From the NCBI RefSeq assembly GCF_947497285.1, contig NZ_CANMFT010000001.1:620001-684000 (forward strand): a stretch of 64,000 nt of DNA, written 5' to 3'. Position 1 is the first letter of the stretch; the number at the start of each line of letters is the position of its first letter. Under the pieces are notes generated by a model. The model worked only from the letters and a program-made list of their open reading frames with translations, made no database searches and was not told the DNA's origin. The translations under genes and the position numbers were made by a program. The DNA is from an uncultured Aliiroseovarius sp. GTDB taxonomy: Bacteria > Pseudomonadota > Alphaproteobacteria > Rhodobacterales > Rhodobacteraceae. Positions 1-9,369 of this stretch are shown one piece after another.

Positions 1-1
1 C

Positions 2-340
2 AAGGAACCGATCAGCCTTGAAACACCGATTGGCGATGAGGAAGACAGCCAGCTTGGTGATTTCATCGAGGATAAGAACGCCGTGCTGCCTCTGGACAGC
101 GCCATTCAGGAAAACCTGAAGGAAACGACGACGCGGGTTCTGGCCTCGCTCACCCCGCGTGAAGAACGTGTGCTGCGGATGCGGTTTGGCATCGGTATGA
201 ACACCGACCACACGCTGGAAGAGGTGGGCCAACAGTTCTCGGTCACCCGCGAACGGATCCGGCAGATCGAAGCAAAGGCGCTTCGCAAGCTCAAGCACCC
301 CAGCCGGTCACGCAAATTGCGCAGCTTCCTGGACCAGTAA
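2..340 (+). CDS. rpoD: RNA polymerase primary sigma factor RpoD, C-terminal part
   Basis: The reading frame is open from base 2, so the gene starts left of the window. The visible 112 residues begin with [20 protein letters not shown], the region 3.2 signature of sigma-70, and continue into region 4: [16 protein letters not shown], then the helix-turn-helix around [20 protein letters not shown] that contacts the -35 element. The protein ends with RKLRSFLDQ, a normal primary sigma C-terminus. RpoD directs core RNA polymerase to housekeeping promoters. The family call is very secure. Nothing can be said about the N-terminal regions 1 and 2, which lie outside the window. Confidence 0.97.
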   Translation, partial: KEPISLETPIGDEEDSQLGDFIEDKNAVLPLDSAIQENLKETTTRVLASLTPREERVLRMRFGIGMNTDHTLEEVGQQFSVTRERIRQIEAKALRKLKHPSRSRKLRSFLDQ

Positions 341-361
341 CGCCGCGCGGAAAGGCCCTCC

Positions 362-1279
362 ATGTCCGACGCCGACACACCAGACCCACGCGCCCCGCAG
401 GCGCTGGTCTTTGGTGGGGTGGGGCGGCTGAAAGCAGCGACCACTGCCGTGACCGGACGGTCGCAACTGGTCGCGTCGCTGGCCACCAAAGCCCGCCACG
501 AGGTCGAGATTGAAAAGCTGTTCGAAGGGCGCGTCCGCTTTTCAGGCGAGCAGCCGGTGATCGACGCCCCTTTGGTGATCGTGGGGTTTACCAACCGCTC
601 AGGCTCGACCCTATTGACAGAATACCTCAAACGCGCGGGCGCGGTTGGCGCGCTGGGCGAAGAATACAATCACTTCACGGTTGCCAAACATGCCAATCGT
701 TTGGGTTTTGATACATTCCCCGCTTATGTCGAAGGAATGTGGACCCGATTCAAAAGCAGGTTCGATGCGCGTGACCAACCCGACCGCCGGGTGGGGTTCA
801 AGGCCAGCGCTGATCAGGTGCGGATGCTTTATCGTTGGAATATTCCCGCGATGTTTGCCGGGGGCGTCAAGCTGATTGCGATCAGCCGGGCCGACCGGAT
901 CGCTCAAGGTGTTTCGTTTTCCATCGCCTCTCAGACGCAGCAATGGTCCTCAGATCAGCGCCATGGACCTGACAGCCCGCCACCTGATCCCGAATACCGC
1001 CCCCGCGAGATCGCGCGCTTCATCAAGATGACGGATCAGCAAAACGCCCTGATGGATCTGCTTGTATCGGCCTTTGATATCGACGTGTTTCACACCAGTT
1101 ATGAAAACCTGTCACGCGACCCAACCCAGGTGATCCGTGCCGTTGCGCGTTTTGTCGACCAGCCCTGCGACAGTTGGACAGCGCCTGTAAAAACGCGCCT
1201 GAAAAAGCAGGCGACGTCGCAGAACGTGGCATTTGCCGACCGCTTCCGTCACGACCTTCTGAACAGCGCTGGGTTTTGA
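362..1279 (+). CDS. Stf0-type sulfotransferase
   Basis: 305 residues. A PAPS 5'-phosphosulfate loop is visible around residue 75 as GFTNRSGSTLLTEYLKRAG, followed by GEEYN, the pattern of Stf0-like sulfotransferases (the family that includes mycobacterial trehalose 2-sulfotransferase). Such enzymes move a sulfuryl group from PAPS to a hydroxyl of a sugar or lipid. The acceptor cannot be told from the sequence. No signal peptide or membrane segment is seen, so it is probably cytosolic. It starts 22 nt after the rpoD stop, with a weak GGAAAGG upstream, and could be read through from rpoD. A capsule cassette 3 kb downstream offers a possible glycan substrate, but that link is inference. Confidence 0.75.
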   Translation: MSDADTPDPRAPQALVFGGVGRLKAATTAVTGRSQLVASLATKARHEVEIEKLFEGRVRFSGEQPVIDAPLVIVGFTNRSGSTLLTEYLKRAGAVGALGEEYNHFTVAKHANRLGFDTFPAYVEGMWTRFKSRFDARDQPDRRVGFKASADQVRMLYRWNIPAMFAGGVKLIAISRADRIAQGVSFSIASQTQQWSSDQRHGPDSPPPDPEYRPREIARFIKMTDQQNALMDLLVSAFDIDVFHTSYENLSRDPTQVIRAVARFVDQPCDSWTAPVKTRLKKQATSQNVAFADRFRHDLLNSAGF

Positions 1280-1843
1280 AAAGGACGGGCGAGGGCGGCT
1301 GTGACGGCGCCCCCGCCGCTTTCTTGCCACAATTAGACCTCATTCAATCCTGACCCCAGCAGCACGCGCAATCCGACAAAGCTCTGGTGATTCGGTCGGC
1401 CTAGGCCCTTGATTTCTCTATTTATAGGCGTATTGGCCGCTGATTTAGACCGCCGCAAGCTGATCTGAGTGTGGAAACAATTTGTTTCCACCGCACATTG
1501 CGCCGAAATGGTCGGCGACGTTTTGGTTTTGGGCCGAAATGTGGCAAAATCAGGGCGTGGGCTTGTGGGGGCCAGAAATTAGGCTGGCCGGAAAGACTGG
1601 GTAAAAAAATGCAAAAAGCGATAGCTACGTCACCGTGTATTCTGAAACCTGAAGCAATGGTTGTGAAACCCGAAACGAAACGCGAAACGAAACCCGTGCA
1701 GCGCGGCAGCTTGATCGCCGCCCGGATCGGTCGGTTGCGGGCGTTGGTAAGGCTTGAACACCGTCGCGAACAAGGTGCTGTCTGCAACAGGCCTTCGCCA
1801 TACGCTTTTTGACGGCGCGCGGAAACACCGCCATAACGCCGTA
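1280..1843. other. Intergenic stretch with no convincing gene
   Basis: About 560 bases lie between the sulfotransferase and YjbQ. Short frames run through it on both strands, but none has a recognisable product or a good ribosome site. Two things stand out: a near-perfect 21-bp inverted repeat at 1471-1491 (listed separately) and a short direct repeat near 1672-1698 in which a GAAACGAAAC-type unit occurs twice in tandem. The region is less GC-rich around 1380-1500, as expected for a promoter zone. Confidence 0.6.
1471..1491. repeat. 21-bp inverted repeat, operator- or hairpin-like
   Basis: Two 10-bp arms, GTGGAAACAA and TTGTTTCCAC, are exact reverse complements around a single central base. 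Uninterrupted arms with a 1-nt centre fit a dimeric repressor site better than an RNA hairpin, which needs a loop of at least three bases. It lies 350 bp upstream of YjbQ and 190 bp downstream of the sulfotransferase, with no T-tract after it. The binding protein is unknown. Confidence 0.5.
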
Positions 1844-2269
1844 ATGGCGCATCTCTTTACACTGAACACCAATGGTGCAGGTCTGTATGATTTCACCGCA
1901 CATGTGACCGCATGGGTCGCGCAGCGTGGGGTCCGTGAGGGCGTGCTGACGTTGTTCGTGCGTCATACCTCGTGTTCGCTTCTTATTCAGGAGAACGCCG
2001 ACCCAGAGGTGCAGACGGATCTGCATAACTTTTTCCATCGGCTCGTGCCGCCAACCACTGATCCAAGCATGTCCTATCTGACCCATACCTATGAGGGCCC
2101 GGATGACATGCCTGCGCATATCAAGGCCGCTTTGTTGCCGGTCAGCTTGTCCATTCCGGTGTCTGAAGGGCGCTTGGTTTTGGGAACGTGGCAGGGCATT
2201 TATTTGTTTGAGCACCGCCATGCGCCGCACACGCGACACGTCGCTGCCCATGTCGCAAGCGACGATTGA
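1844..2269 (+). CDS. YjbQ / UPF0047 family protein
   Basis: 141 residues from ATG 1844. The family hallmark is visible: FVRHTSCSLLIQENADPEV near residue 45, then GTWQGIYLFEHR near the C-terminus. These are the conserved blocks of the YjbQ (UPF0047) family, small trimeric proteins with reported thiamine-phosphate-synthase-like activity and no settled physiological role. The start was chosen because MAHLFTLNTNGAGLYDFT matches the usual N-terminus. An in-frame ATG at 1754 would add 30 residues of atypical sequence, and neither start has a strong ribosome site. The gene stands alone, and the adjacent dodecin gene is on the other strand. Confidence 0.85.
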   Translation: MAHLFTLNTNGAGLYDFTAHVTAWVAQRGVREGVLTLFVRHTSCSLLIQENADPEVQTDLHNFFHRLVPPTTDPSMSYLTHTYEGPDDMPAHIKAALLPVSLSIPVSEGRLVLGTWQGIYLFEHRHAPHTRHVAAHVASDD

Positions 2270-2437
2270 TCCTCCGCGACGTGCCAACCTGAATACGATC
2301 GTAAACTGAAGTTAGCCGCTCTTTCGAGCGAAGCAGTGCCACTTGCCACCGCACCGTCGGGTTAGGGGACAGTGACAGCGCGCAGTTGTTTCAAGAACGC
2401 CCCTTCAGTCGATTCAGCAGTGAGTGGACGGGGCGCT

Positions 2438-2479
2438 CGGAAAACGAAAAGCGCCCCGTCCATTGTGCAACGGGGCGCT
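2438..2479 (-). terminator. Rho-independent terminator of the dodecin gene
   Basis: On the minus strand the 10-nt arm at 2479-2470 (AGCGCCCCGT) pairs exactly with 2459-2450, and the stem is followed by a T-rich run (TTTTCGTTTT) at 2450-2441. It lies 24 nt after the dodecin stop. A third copy of the same 10-mer at 2428-2437 can pair with the middle arm instead. Confidence 0.75.
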
Positions 2480-2502
2480 TCCATTTGTCTTTTCTGGTCC
2501 GA

Positions 2503-2706
2503 TCAGTCTTCCAGCAGGAAAGTCACCATCAGGTTCACTTGGTAATGGGCAACCTTGCCGTTTTCGACTTTCACGGATTGCTCTTTCACCCAAGCGCTGA
2601 CGACATTGCGCAGAGTGTCAGAGGCGCGCTCAACGCCTTTTGCGACGGCGTCGTCGAAGCTTTTCGGCGAGGTGGCGGAAATTTCGGTCACACGTGCGAT
2701 GGACAT
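2503..2706 (-). CDS. Dodecin, flavin-binding protein
   Basis: 67 residues. Starts MSIARVTEISATSPKSFDDA and contains the W of VVSAWVKEQSVKVENGKV, matching the short dodecin fold: a beta-strand, one helix, then two strands in a protein of about 65-70 residues. Dodecamers of dodecin bind flavins or lumichrome and are thought to buffer them. The start follows a good AAGGAGCC ribosome site. A longer frame to 2766 is open but adds a non-family N-terminus. The gene lies directly beside the riboflavin cluster, which fits a flavin storage role, although it is transcribed away from it. Confidence 0.9.
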   Translation of the reverse strand: MSIARVTEISATSPKSFDDAVAKGVERASDTLRNVVSAWVKEQSVKVENGKVAHYQVNLMVTFLLED

Positions 2707-2924
2707 GGATTGGCTCCTTTGGTTGGGATGAAGCTTCACTATGTCATGGCTGCTGGCATCCGTCATGGGGCGGGGAGGATTACTTTCTCCCTTGACGCTT
2801 TGTGGGCTTCATCTTGGGGCGTGTATTTCCCTCTACACAAGACTTAGCGGCTGGCCTATAGTGCCTGTGGATAACTGGGCGAAAGACCCATGGACCGAGG
2901 CCAGAACAGAGAAAGAGAACGCTG

Positions 2925-3395
2925 ATGCGCTGCCCGTTTTGCGGAAATATCGACACCCAAGTAAAGGACAGCCGTCCAGCCGAAGACCACGTCGCGATCC
3001 GGCGGCGCCGGTTCTGCCCAGCTTGTGGCGGACGGTTCACCACGTATGAGCGCGTGCAATTGCGTGACCTTGTGGTGGTGAAATCAAATGGCCGCCGCGA
3101 AGATTTCGACCGCGAAAAGCTGGAGCGCTCGATCCGTATCTCGATGCAAAAACGGCCCGTCGAGCCCGAGCGGATTGACCAGATGATTTCCGGCATCGTG
3201 CGACGGCTGGAAAGCTTGGGTGAAACGGACATCCCCTCCAAGACAATCGGTGAGATTGTGATGGAGAGTCTGGCCCGGATCGACACCGTGGCCTATGTGC
3301 GATTTGCCAGCGTTTACAAAAACTTTCAGGCGGCTGATGATTTCGACAAGTTCGTAAGCGAGCTTCGTCCCGACGTCCCGCCAGAAGACGAGTGA
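2925..3395 (+). CDS. nrdR: Transcriptional repressor NrdR
   Basis: 156 residues. The N-terminal zinc ribbon is complete: MRCPFC at residues 1-6 and [15 protein letters not shown] near residue 30. The ATP-cone domain follows ([17 protein letters not shown], then SVYKNF near residue 130). NrdR binds ATP or dATP and represses ribonucleotide reductase genes at NrdR boxes. Its length is normal. It overlaps ribD by 4 nt (GTGA), the usual nrdR-ribD coupling in alphaproteobacteria. No NrdR box was found in front of its own gene. Confidence 0.97.
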   Translation: MRCPFCGNIDTQVKDSRPAEDHVAIRRRRFCPACGGRFTTYERVQLRDLVVVKSNGRREDFDREKLERSIRISMQKRPVEPERIDQMISGIVRRLESLGETDIPSKTIGEIVMESLARIDTVAYVRFASVYKNFQAADDFDKFVSELRPDVPPEDE

Positions 3396-4489
3396 CCCGA
3401 ACCGACACGCGTTTCATGCAGTTGGCCCTGTCGCTTGGGCGGCGGGGACTTGGGCGCTGTGCACCGAACCCTGCAGTGGGCTGCGTGATTGTGAATGACG
3501 GCCGGATCGTGGGGCGTGGCTGGACCCAGCCGGGCGGGCGGCCGCACGCAGAAACCATTGCCTTGGCGCAGGCTGGCAAGGCCGCACGTGGCGCGACCGC
3601 GTATGTCACCCTTGAACCTTGCGCCCATCACGGCCAAACGCCCCCTTGCGCTGGCGCGCTGATCGACGCGGGCATTGCGCGGGTGGTTGTTGCGCTTGGC
3701 GATCCTGACCCGCGCGTCAATGGCGGCGGGTTGAAGATGCTGCGTGACGCGGGCGTTCCTGTTGAAACCGGGCTTTGCGCGGCAGAGGCGCGCGCTGATC
3801 TGCAGGGATTTTTGTCGCGCGTGACAACGGGTCGCCCGCTGGTCACGCTAAAGCTTGCCAGCTCATTTGATGGGCGCATTGCGACGGCCTCGGGCGAAAG
3901 CCAATGGATTACCGGCCCTGCGGCGCGGCGCCATGTGCATGCAATGCGCGCCGGTCATGACGCAGTGATGGTCGGCGCAGGCACCGTGCGCGCAGACGAC
4001 CCTTCGCTGACCGTGCGCGGGCTTGGCATGGCGCATCAGCCCATCCGTGTGGTGCTGTCGCGTCATCTGGACCTGCCTTTGAACAGCCAACTTGCCCAAA
4101 CGGCCCGCGACCATCCGGTCTGGATCTGCCATGGGCCGCGCGCCACGCCGGAGCTTGTGTCGGCTTGGGCGGGTCTTGGCGCCGAGATGATCGAGGCGCC
4201 CGAAGCCGCCGGCGCGCTTGATCCCGTGGCAGTTCTGAATGCGCTTGGTGCGCGTGGCCTCACCCGTGTCTATTGCGAAGGTGGGGGGGCGTTGGCGGCA
4301 TCTTTGTTGGCGGCGCGTGTTGTGGACGAGCTTGTTGGATACACTGCCGGGGTGGCGCTTGGCGCCGAGGGCCGGCCATCGCTTGCGGCTTTGGGGTTAA
4401 GCCGACTGGCGGAAGCGCCGCGGTTCGATCTGGTCGAAACCCGTGCGATTGGCGGCGATGTCCTGCACCGCTGGCGCGCGTGCGACTGA
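3392..4489 (+). CDS. ribD: Bifunctional riboflavin deaminase/reductase RibD
   Basis: 365 residues, starting with GTG inside the nrdR stop. The N-terminal deaminase domain carries the zinc site: HAETIAL near residue 50 and [17 protein letters not shown] near residue 75. The C-terminal reductase domain begins near residue 148 ([15 protein letters not shown]) and includes the nucleotide-binding stretch [18 protein letters not shown]. The enzyme deaminates and then reduces the pyrimidine intermediate derived from GTP in riboflavin synthesis. Its stop lies 16 nt from the stop of kpsC on the opposite strand, so the two genes converge with no room for a long terminator. Confidence 0.96.
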   Translation: MTRTDTRFMQLALSLGRRGLGRCAPNPAVGCVIVNDGRIVGRGWTQPGGRPHAETIALAQAGKAARGATAYVTLEPCAHHGQTPPCAGALIDAGIARVVVALGDPDPRVNGGGLKMLRDAGVPVETGLCAAEARADLQGFLSRVTTGRPLVTLKLASSFDGRIATASGESQWITGPAARRHVHAMRAGHDAVMVGAGTVRADDPSLTVRGLGMAHQPIRVVLSRHLDLPLNSQLAQTARDHPVWICHGPRATPELVSAWAGLGAEMIEAPEAAGALDPVAVLNALGARGLTRVYCEGGGALAASLLAARVVDELVGYTAGVALGAEGRPSLAALGLSRLAEAPRFDLVETRAIGGDVLHRWRACD

Positions 4490-4505
4490 CCGCCTGGGTC
4501 AACGC

Positions 4506-6569
4506 CTAGCGCCAAAGATAGGCGTAGCTTGCGAAGACGCCTTGCAGCTTTGACAACAGCCGCGTGCCAAGCCTTGTCTTGGGCGCCGTGCCGGTCGCCA
4601 AACGTTCGACAATGATTTCGACCGGGCAGGCAGAGCCGGTTTCCGGGTCGAAATACCGCGGATAGTCGATCAACACGGCATGGGCCAGCGCGGTCAGATC
4701 CGGATGGGCGGTGCGCCTGTCAGGCACCTCTCCCAGATCGCGGGTCAGCCCCCAACCGGCATAGAACGGCGTGCCAAGGCAGGTGACGGTGCGGCGGCGC
4801 AGCAGGGCTTCAAACCCAAGGGTCGAGGTCATCGTCCACACCTCATCAACCGCGTCGATCAAAGCGATGGGGTCGGCATCTTCCGCCACCAGATCGGCCA
4901 GACCTCGGGCGATTTCGGCGGGGATCGCACCCTTGCGCAGGCCTGCCTCTACATCCGGGTGGGGCTTGTAAATGATGATCGCGTCCGGGTTTTCAGCCCG
5001 TGTGCGCTGCAACAAGGCAAGGTTGGTCGAAACCTCATTGGTCCCCAACCGGATCGAGGCATCGTCTTCCACCTGACCCGGCACAAGAATGCGCCGCCCC
5101 TTGGGAAGGGTGGCCAATCCCGTGGGCTGTGGACGCGAAAGATTGTATTTGGCCAGCCCGGCCGCAAGGATCGCAGCGACCAACGCGTCGGCGCGTGCGC
5201 GGGCGTGATCCGGCAGGGTGGGTGATGCGGCAATCAGCCGTTCCAACCGGCTTTCGCGTGTCGGGTCGTAGTAGATGCCCAGATCATCGCGCACCAGCGA
5301 CAGGGGGGCCACTAGCTCTGCGCCCAGCCCACGTGACCGAAGCACGCCGTCCTCGATCCGAAAAAGCGGGGCCGGTCCGTGGTGATCGGGGTGTTCCTTG
5401 CCCGCCCAGACCATCAGCGGGCGCCCCAGCGTGGCAGCCCCCTGTGCCGCGCGGGCGGGGGTGTCGTCGAACACCATTGCGGGACCGTCGCTGAAGAAAT
5501 CAGCCAAGGGTCGGCGTTTCCAAAGCCGCATGCCGCTGGCGACATAGCCGTGACGATCCTCGCGCCAGGCGCGCGCACGGGCTTCAAGCGTATCCAGCAC
5601 CTGCTCGATCTCGCACAATTGATCGCGGTAGGGGTCGTAATAGGTTGGATATAGGATCATCGCACCGGCAAAAAGCTGCGCGCGCGTCAGATTGCGCTGG
5701 CGGCGGTCGACGGGTTGATCATCAACGGTCAGCCCCCAGCCTGCATAAAAGGGCTGGCCGAAGACGCGGGGTTTGTGACCGGCCAGGATCGCCTCGAACC
5801 CTAACCCGGAGCTGACGGTATAGACGGCCTGCGCGCCTTCCAGCAGGGCCCATGGGCTGACCGGGTCGGTGATCAGGCGGACCTGTTCGTTTTCGTCCTC
5901 GGGGCCAAAATGCCCTGCGCGATGGCCCTGAGTGGTTTCGGGATGGGTCTTGATCAGGATGCGCGCCGCAGGGTGGTCCAGCCGGGCGCTGACCAGCATT
6001 TCGCGGAACGTGGTTTCAGACGCGCCGGCGTGCCGGATCGAGGCATCGCCACGTGTCTGGTCGATCACCAACACATAAGGCGCATCGGGCACCGGCAGGG
6101 CCGGGTCGAAGGCGTTGTATTTGGACAAATGCGCCCGACGCATCCGGTCCATGGCATCGCGCGCGCGGCGCAGGGTGTCGGTGTTGTCCAGCGGGTCATG
6201 GGTCAGGATATGTTCCAGCCGCGACGGCTGCGCGCTGTCAAAATGCACGCCCATGTCGTCGATCAGCAAGCCAAGCGGTGGCTCGCCCGACCGTCCCGGC
6301 AAAACCGACCGCAGAAACGCGTCTTCGATGCGCAGGACAGGCGCGTTACGCTGCCCTGCAACCGCTTCTCCGCGCGCCGAGGTGGGGCTTTTGCCCCATG
6401 TGCCGACCCAGTCGCCATCTCTGGGCAAGCCAAGGCGCACCTCCCAGCCCGACAGGGCCAGTATGCGCTTGATGCGGTGCTGGGTCAGAAAGCCGCCATT
6501 GTAAACAAACAGCCGCCGGGCAGGGTGGCCCTGATCGGCGGCGTTTGAGGTTTTCAAGCGGGGGGCCAT
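4506..6569 (-). CDS. kpsC: Capsule polysaccharide beta-Kdo transferase KpsC
   Basis: 687 residues, close to the usual KpsC size. The protein is an internal duplication: FYAGWGLT occurs in both halves (GQPFYAGWGLTVDDQP and GTPFYAGWGLTRDLGE), as do DASIRHA/DASIRLG and LFVYNGGF/LMVWAGKE starts. In KpsC the two halves are separate beta-Kdo glycosyltransferases that alternate to build the poly-Kdo linker on a phosphatidylglycerol anchor for ABC-dependent capsules. No membrane segment is evident. The start at 6569 lies 11 nt after the stop of the Wza-like gene, so the two are cotranscribed. A longer frame to 6674 would overlap that gene and is rejected. The ABC transporter genes of such systems are not in this window. 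Confidence 0.9.
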   Translation of the reverse strand: MAPRLKTSNAADQGHPARRLFVYNGGFLTQHRIKRILALSGWEVRLGLPRDGDWVGTWGKSPTSARGEAVAGQRNAPVLRIEDAFLRSVLPGRSGEPPLGLLIDDMGVHFDSAQPSRLEHILTHDPLDNTDTLRRARDAMDRMRRAHLSKYNAFDPALPVPDAPYVLVIDQTRGDASIRHAGASETTFREMLVSARLDHPAARILIKTHPETTQGHRAGHFGPEDENEQVRLITDPVSPWALLEGAQAVYTVSSGLGFEAILAGHKPRVFGQPFYAGWGLTVDDQPVDRRQRNLTRAQLFAGAMILYPTYYDPYRDQLCEIEQVLDTLEARARAWREDRHGYVASGMRLWKRRPLADFFSDGPAMVFDDTPARAAQGAATLGRPLMVWAGKEHPDHHGPAPLFRIEDGVLRSRGLGAELVAPLSLVRDDLGIYYDPTRESRLERLIAASPTLPDHARARADALVAAILAAGLAKYNLSRPQPTGLATLPKGRRILVPGQVEDDASIRLGTNEVSTNLALLQRTRAENPDAIIIYKPHPDVEAGLRKGAIPAEIARGLADLVAEDADPIALIDAVDEVWTMTSTLGFEALLRRRTVTCLGTPFYAGWGLTRDLGEVPDRRTAHPDLTALAHAVLIDYPRYFDPETGSACPVEIIVERLATGTAPKTRLGTRLLSKLQGVFASYAYLWR

Positions 6570-6580
6570 GATGCCCCGGA

Positions 6581-7729
6581 TCAATTCGTGGTGTTGCCAA
6601 GTGCGTCGTTCAGGGCCGAAATCGACCCGGCCGTGGCAAGGGATCCGGTCACGACGGACAGAACTTTGCTCCACTGAACGTAGGGGGCTTCGGTCACGTA
6701 AACGGTGTCACCGTCCCGGATCACGAAGTCACGCGCCATGAACATGCCATTGGGTTCGGTCAGGTTCAGCACATAAACCATCCGCTGGTCGCCTTGAAGG
6801 TCCGCGCGGCCAAGCACGCTGTTGGACACTTCCGCGCTTTCGTTGCGTAAAACAAAGACGCCCGTCGGGTCAGCCGAGGCAGCCGACAGCCCGCCCACTT
6901 GCGCGATGGCTTCCAGCGCCGACAAGGTCTGCGTTTCAAACCGAACGCGGCTTTGCGACCCGGTGGCGCCAAGGGCGGTGAAGGATCGGGTGTCCTCTTC
7001 GACCAGAATGCGATCACCCCCACGCAAGGCGATGTTCGTTTCGGGTTGGTTGAACAGATCCTGGAACCAGACCTCGCCAGTTTGGTTGCCGCGATTGACC
7101 TTGATCTTGGCGATCTCGGGCGCGATTGCGACGCCGCCCGCGCGGGCAAGCATCGCGTTCAACGTGCGGGTTGGGCGTTCAATCGGATAGACACCCTGCG
7201 CGCCCACGCTACCGGTTATGGTCACGGTTGACCCGTCACCGGCCAAACGCCGCACCACGACTTGCGGGTCGGGGGTTTGCTCGGCCAGCTTGCCGGTGAT
7301 CACACGGCGGATCGCTTCGGGTGAATTGCCCGACGCCTTGATGCGCCCAGCATAGGGGATGAAGATGAAGCCCGCCCCGTCGACCTGAACCTCTTCCAGC
7401 GACGCGGGTGCGCCAGCGGTTGTCAGTATACCGGCTTCGACGTTTTCCCAGATCGAAATGCCAAGCGTGTCGCCCGGTTGGATCGTGTCGGACCCGACAA
7501 GGCCCGCATTCTGGAAATCAGGACTGAAGCCAAGTGCGGGGACGACGGCAGTGGCACGCGTGACCCGATCATTGACCGCGACGACGAACGCGTCACCGTT
7601 GCGCTGGACCGAGCCTGCAAAGATTTCGTTTTTGGTGGGGCCGACACGCGGCAACCCACAGGCGCTGATTGATGCAACCAACGCAAAAAGGGCCGCTTTG
7701 CGGACCCAGACCTTGCCAACGATGTTCAC
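6581..7729 (-). CDS. Polysaccharide export outer-membrane lipoprotein (Wza/KpsD-like)
   Basis: 382 residues. A lipoprotein signal is clear: a basic start, a hydrophobic stretch, then the box SISAC with the acylated cysteine at residue 24. A Poly_export domain follows (IQPGDTLGISIWENVE near residue 82) and then SLBB-type repeats (VDGAGFIFIPYAGRIKASG; ITGSVGAQGVYPIERPTRT; RDGDTVYVTEAPY). Such proteins form the outer-membrane channel for capsule export. The GTG start at 7729 is preferred because AAGGAG sits 8 nt upstream. The 28 extra residues of the longer frame would bury the signal peptide. The gene lies between kpsS and kpsC in one minus-strand unit. Confidence 0.9.
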   Translation of the reverse strand: MNIVGKVWVRKAALFALVASISACGLPRVGPTKNEIFAGSVQRNGDAFVVAVNDRVTRATAVVPALGFSPDFQNAGLVGSDTIQPGDTLGISIWENVEAGILTTAGAPASLEEVQVDGAGFIFIPYAGRIKASGNSPEAIRRVITGKLAEQTPDPQVVVRRLAGDGSTVTITGSVGAQGVYPIERPTRTLNAMLARAGGVAIAPEIAKIKVNRGNQTGEVWFQDLFNQPETNIALRGGDRILVEEDTRSFTALGATGSQSRVRFETQTLSALEAIAQVGGLSAASADPTGVFVLRNESAEVSNSVLGRADLQGDQRMVYVLNLTEPNGMFMARDFVIRDGDTVYVTEAPYVQWSKVLSVVTGSLATAGSISALNDALGNTTN

Positions 7730-7823
7730 TGCTCGGGCTCCTTCTTGGAGTGATGCCTCGAATTTATTTCCTTGAAGACTACGCGCAGGAGGGGCGTAAA
7801 TCCAGTGTTTCATTGGCGATTGG

Positions 7824-9116
7824 CTACTTCACGGCACGCACCTGTTGCCGTGGTGCCGCGGTCCCTCGCGCCAGCGCGGCATAGGGGTCGTCGGCGGCCA
7901 GCATCATGTCAACGACCTGTCGCAACAGCCGCTGCCGTCCGCGCGATGAATAGAACCCGCCCGTGACCTGACTGGTTTCCAGCAGATAGTGGCGGTAGTC
8001 GCGATAGGCGCGGTTGTCTGGGCGGGTCGGCAGGTCGAAAAACTCCGGCAGGCTCTGGGTTGAAACAAAGGCGGGCTTGTCAAACACCGCGCGGCCAAAA
8101 ACCTTGAGCGGCAACCCGCGCCACAACACCTGTTGCGCCGCGGTCGAGTTCACGGTGACCGCCGACCGCGCATGGTCCAGAAGCTGCGCCAGCTTGCCGC
8201 CCGGCACGTAATGAACCCGGTCCGCAACATCATGTTCTTGCGCTATTCGTTTGATTTCATTCCGAAATGGGATGCGCCCATTTTCGAGCGGGTGCGCTTT
8301 GAACACCAGATGATGATGGCGGGGCGCCCCTTTGCGAAAGCCATCGATCACAAGGTCCAGAAACTCGTTCATGGTCGTGAAGGGGCTGTGCATCTGGAAG
8401 CTTGCATCATGTTCCAGTTGCAACAGCACCAAGTGATAGGGGTAGCCGCCAAACTTGATCCTGAGCGTCGCAGCAATCCGGTTTGCAGCCAGAAACGGCA
8501 TCAAGATGAGGCGCTTGAAATAGAGCCGAAACTCTTTGCTGACGGCGAAGGCGCGATGTGGGCGAAAATGGGAATATCGCTGGTTCCAGAACATCACAAA
8601 CCAATGGTAAAACGCGCCGTAAAACACGTGGTGGCGCATGTCCCCCCAATGTGAAGGCGCTTCAGGCAGGTCCAGTTCGACGTTTTCCAGCGCGGCTTGC
8701 ATTTGGGCGATATCTGTTGTCATCAGGCGCGAATTACCGTTCGACCCGTCACGTTCATAGGTGACCCAATAGGGGCGAAGATAGCCTTCTTCGAAGACAT
8801 GAACACCGAGCCCGCGCGCTTTAGAGATCTCGACCGCTTGGGCGTGGACCGGGCGCGTGTCGCCGTAAAGGACGATATCGGTGATGTCGTGCGTGTCGAG
8901 CAGGGTTTGAAGATGTGTGGGCCACTGGTCCTGTGGGTCGGTAAAGGGGATGAAGCTGCGTCTGTCGTGCCAGAACACCTGATCGCCCATATTGAAGCCG
9001 ACGCGCCAGACCTCAGCCCCGGCTGCGCCCAGCATTCTGCCCAGCTGCGCAAAAAACGGTCCATGCGGTCCTTGCAGCAACAAGAAGCGTTTTTTTTGCC
9101 CGGTGATCGTCGCCAT
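7824..9116 (-). CDS. kpsS: Capsule polysaccharide beta-Kdo transferase KpsS
   Basis: 430 residues from ATG 9116. The protein begins RFLLLQGPHGPFFAQLGRML, the usual KpsS start, and contains VFEEGYLRPYWVTYERDGSN near residue 120 and KAHPLENGRIPFR near residue 290, then the TVNSTAAQQVLWRGLPLKVFG block. KpsS adds the first Kdo residue to phosphatidylglycerol, before KpsC extends the linker. It is the first gene of the minus-strand cassette, 94 nt ahead of the Wza-like gene. The upstream reading frame to 9443 crosses the ribE start and is not coding. The promoter should lie between 9117 and 9369, shared with ribE. Confidence 0.88.
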   Translation of the reverse strand: MATITGQKKRFLLLQGPHGPFFAQLGRMLGAAGAEVWRVGFNMGDQVFWHDRRSFIPFTDPQDQWPTHLQTLLDTHDITDIVLYGDTRPVHAQAVEISKARGLGVHVFEEGYLRPYWVTYERDGSNGNSRLMTTDIAQMQAALENVELDLPEAPSHWGDMRHHVFYGAFYHWFVMFWNQRYSHFRPHRAFAVSKEFRLYFKRLILMPFLAANRIAATLRIKFGGYPYHLVLLQLEHDASFQMHSPFTTMNEFLDLVIDGFRKGAPRHHHLVFKAHPLENGRIPFRNEIKRIAQEHDVADRVHYVPGGKLAQLLDHARSAVTVNSTAAQQVLWRGLPLKVFGRAVFDKPAFVSTQSLPEFFDLPTRPDNRAYRDYRHYLLETSQVTGGFYSSRGRQRLLRQVVDMMLAADDPYAALARGTAAPRQQVRAVK

Positions 9117-9369
9117 GAGCGTCCTTTTCGGTGTCCTCGGGAAGAGCGCCCGCGCCAAGCCCGGGTCAAGCGTTTTCCCGTTTCTGTCCTTTTTGTCCCC
9201 AATATGGAAGGGGAAGATTTCCGTGGTGTTAACCTCGGCAATTGGCAAAAATATGACACGGATGACAGGTTGGGGCTGGCAGACTGGCAAATGTAGCGGT
9301 GTGAAGCGCTTGGCAAGTCCGCACAGCCGGGCTAGGTCTGACGCAGCAATCGACCGGGAAGGAGAGGCC

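Noticed and set aside
1471-1812. A short plus-strand frame before YjbQ
   Set aside because: It starts within the palindrome, has no family match or ribosome site, and overlaps the YjbQ leader.
2386-2847. A 153-residue frame opposite dodecin
   Set aside because: It runs through the terminator hairpins and is antisense to dodecin.
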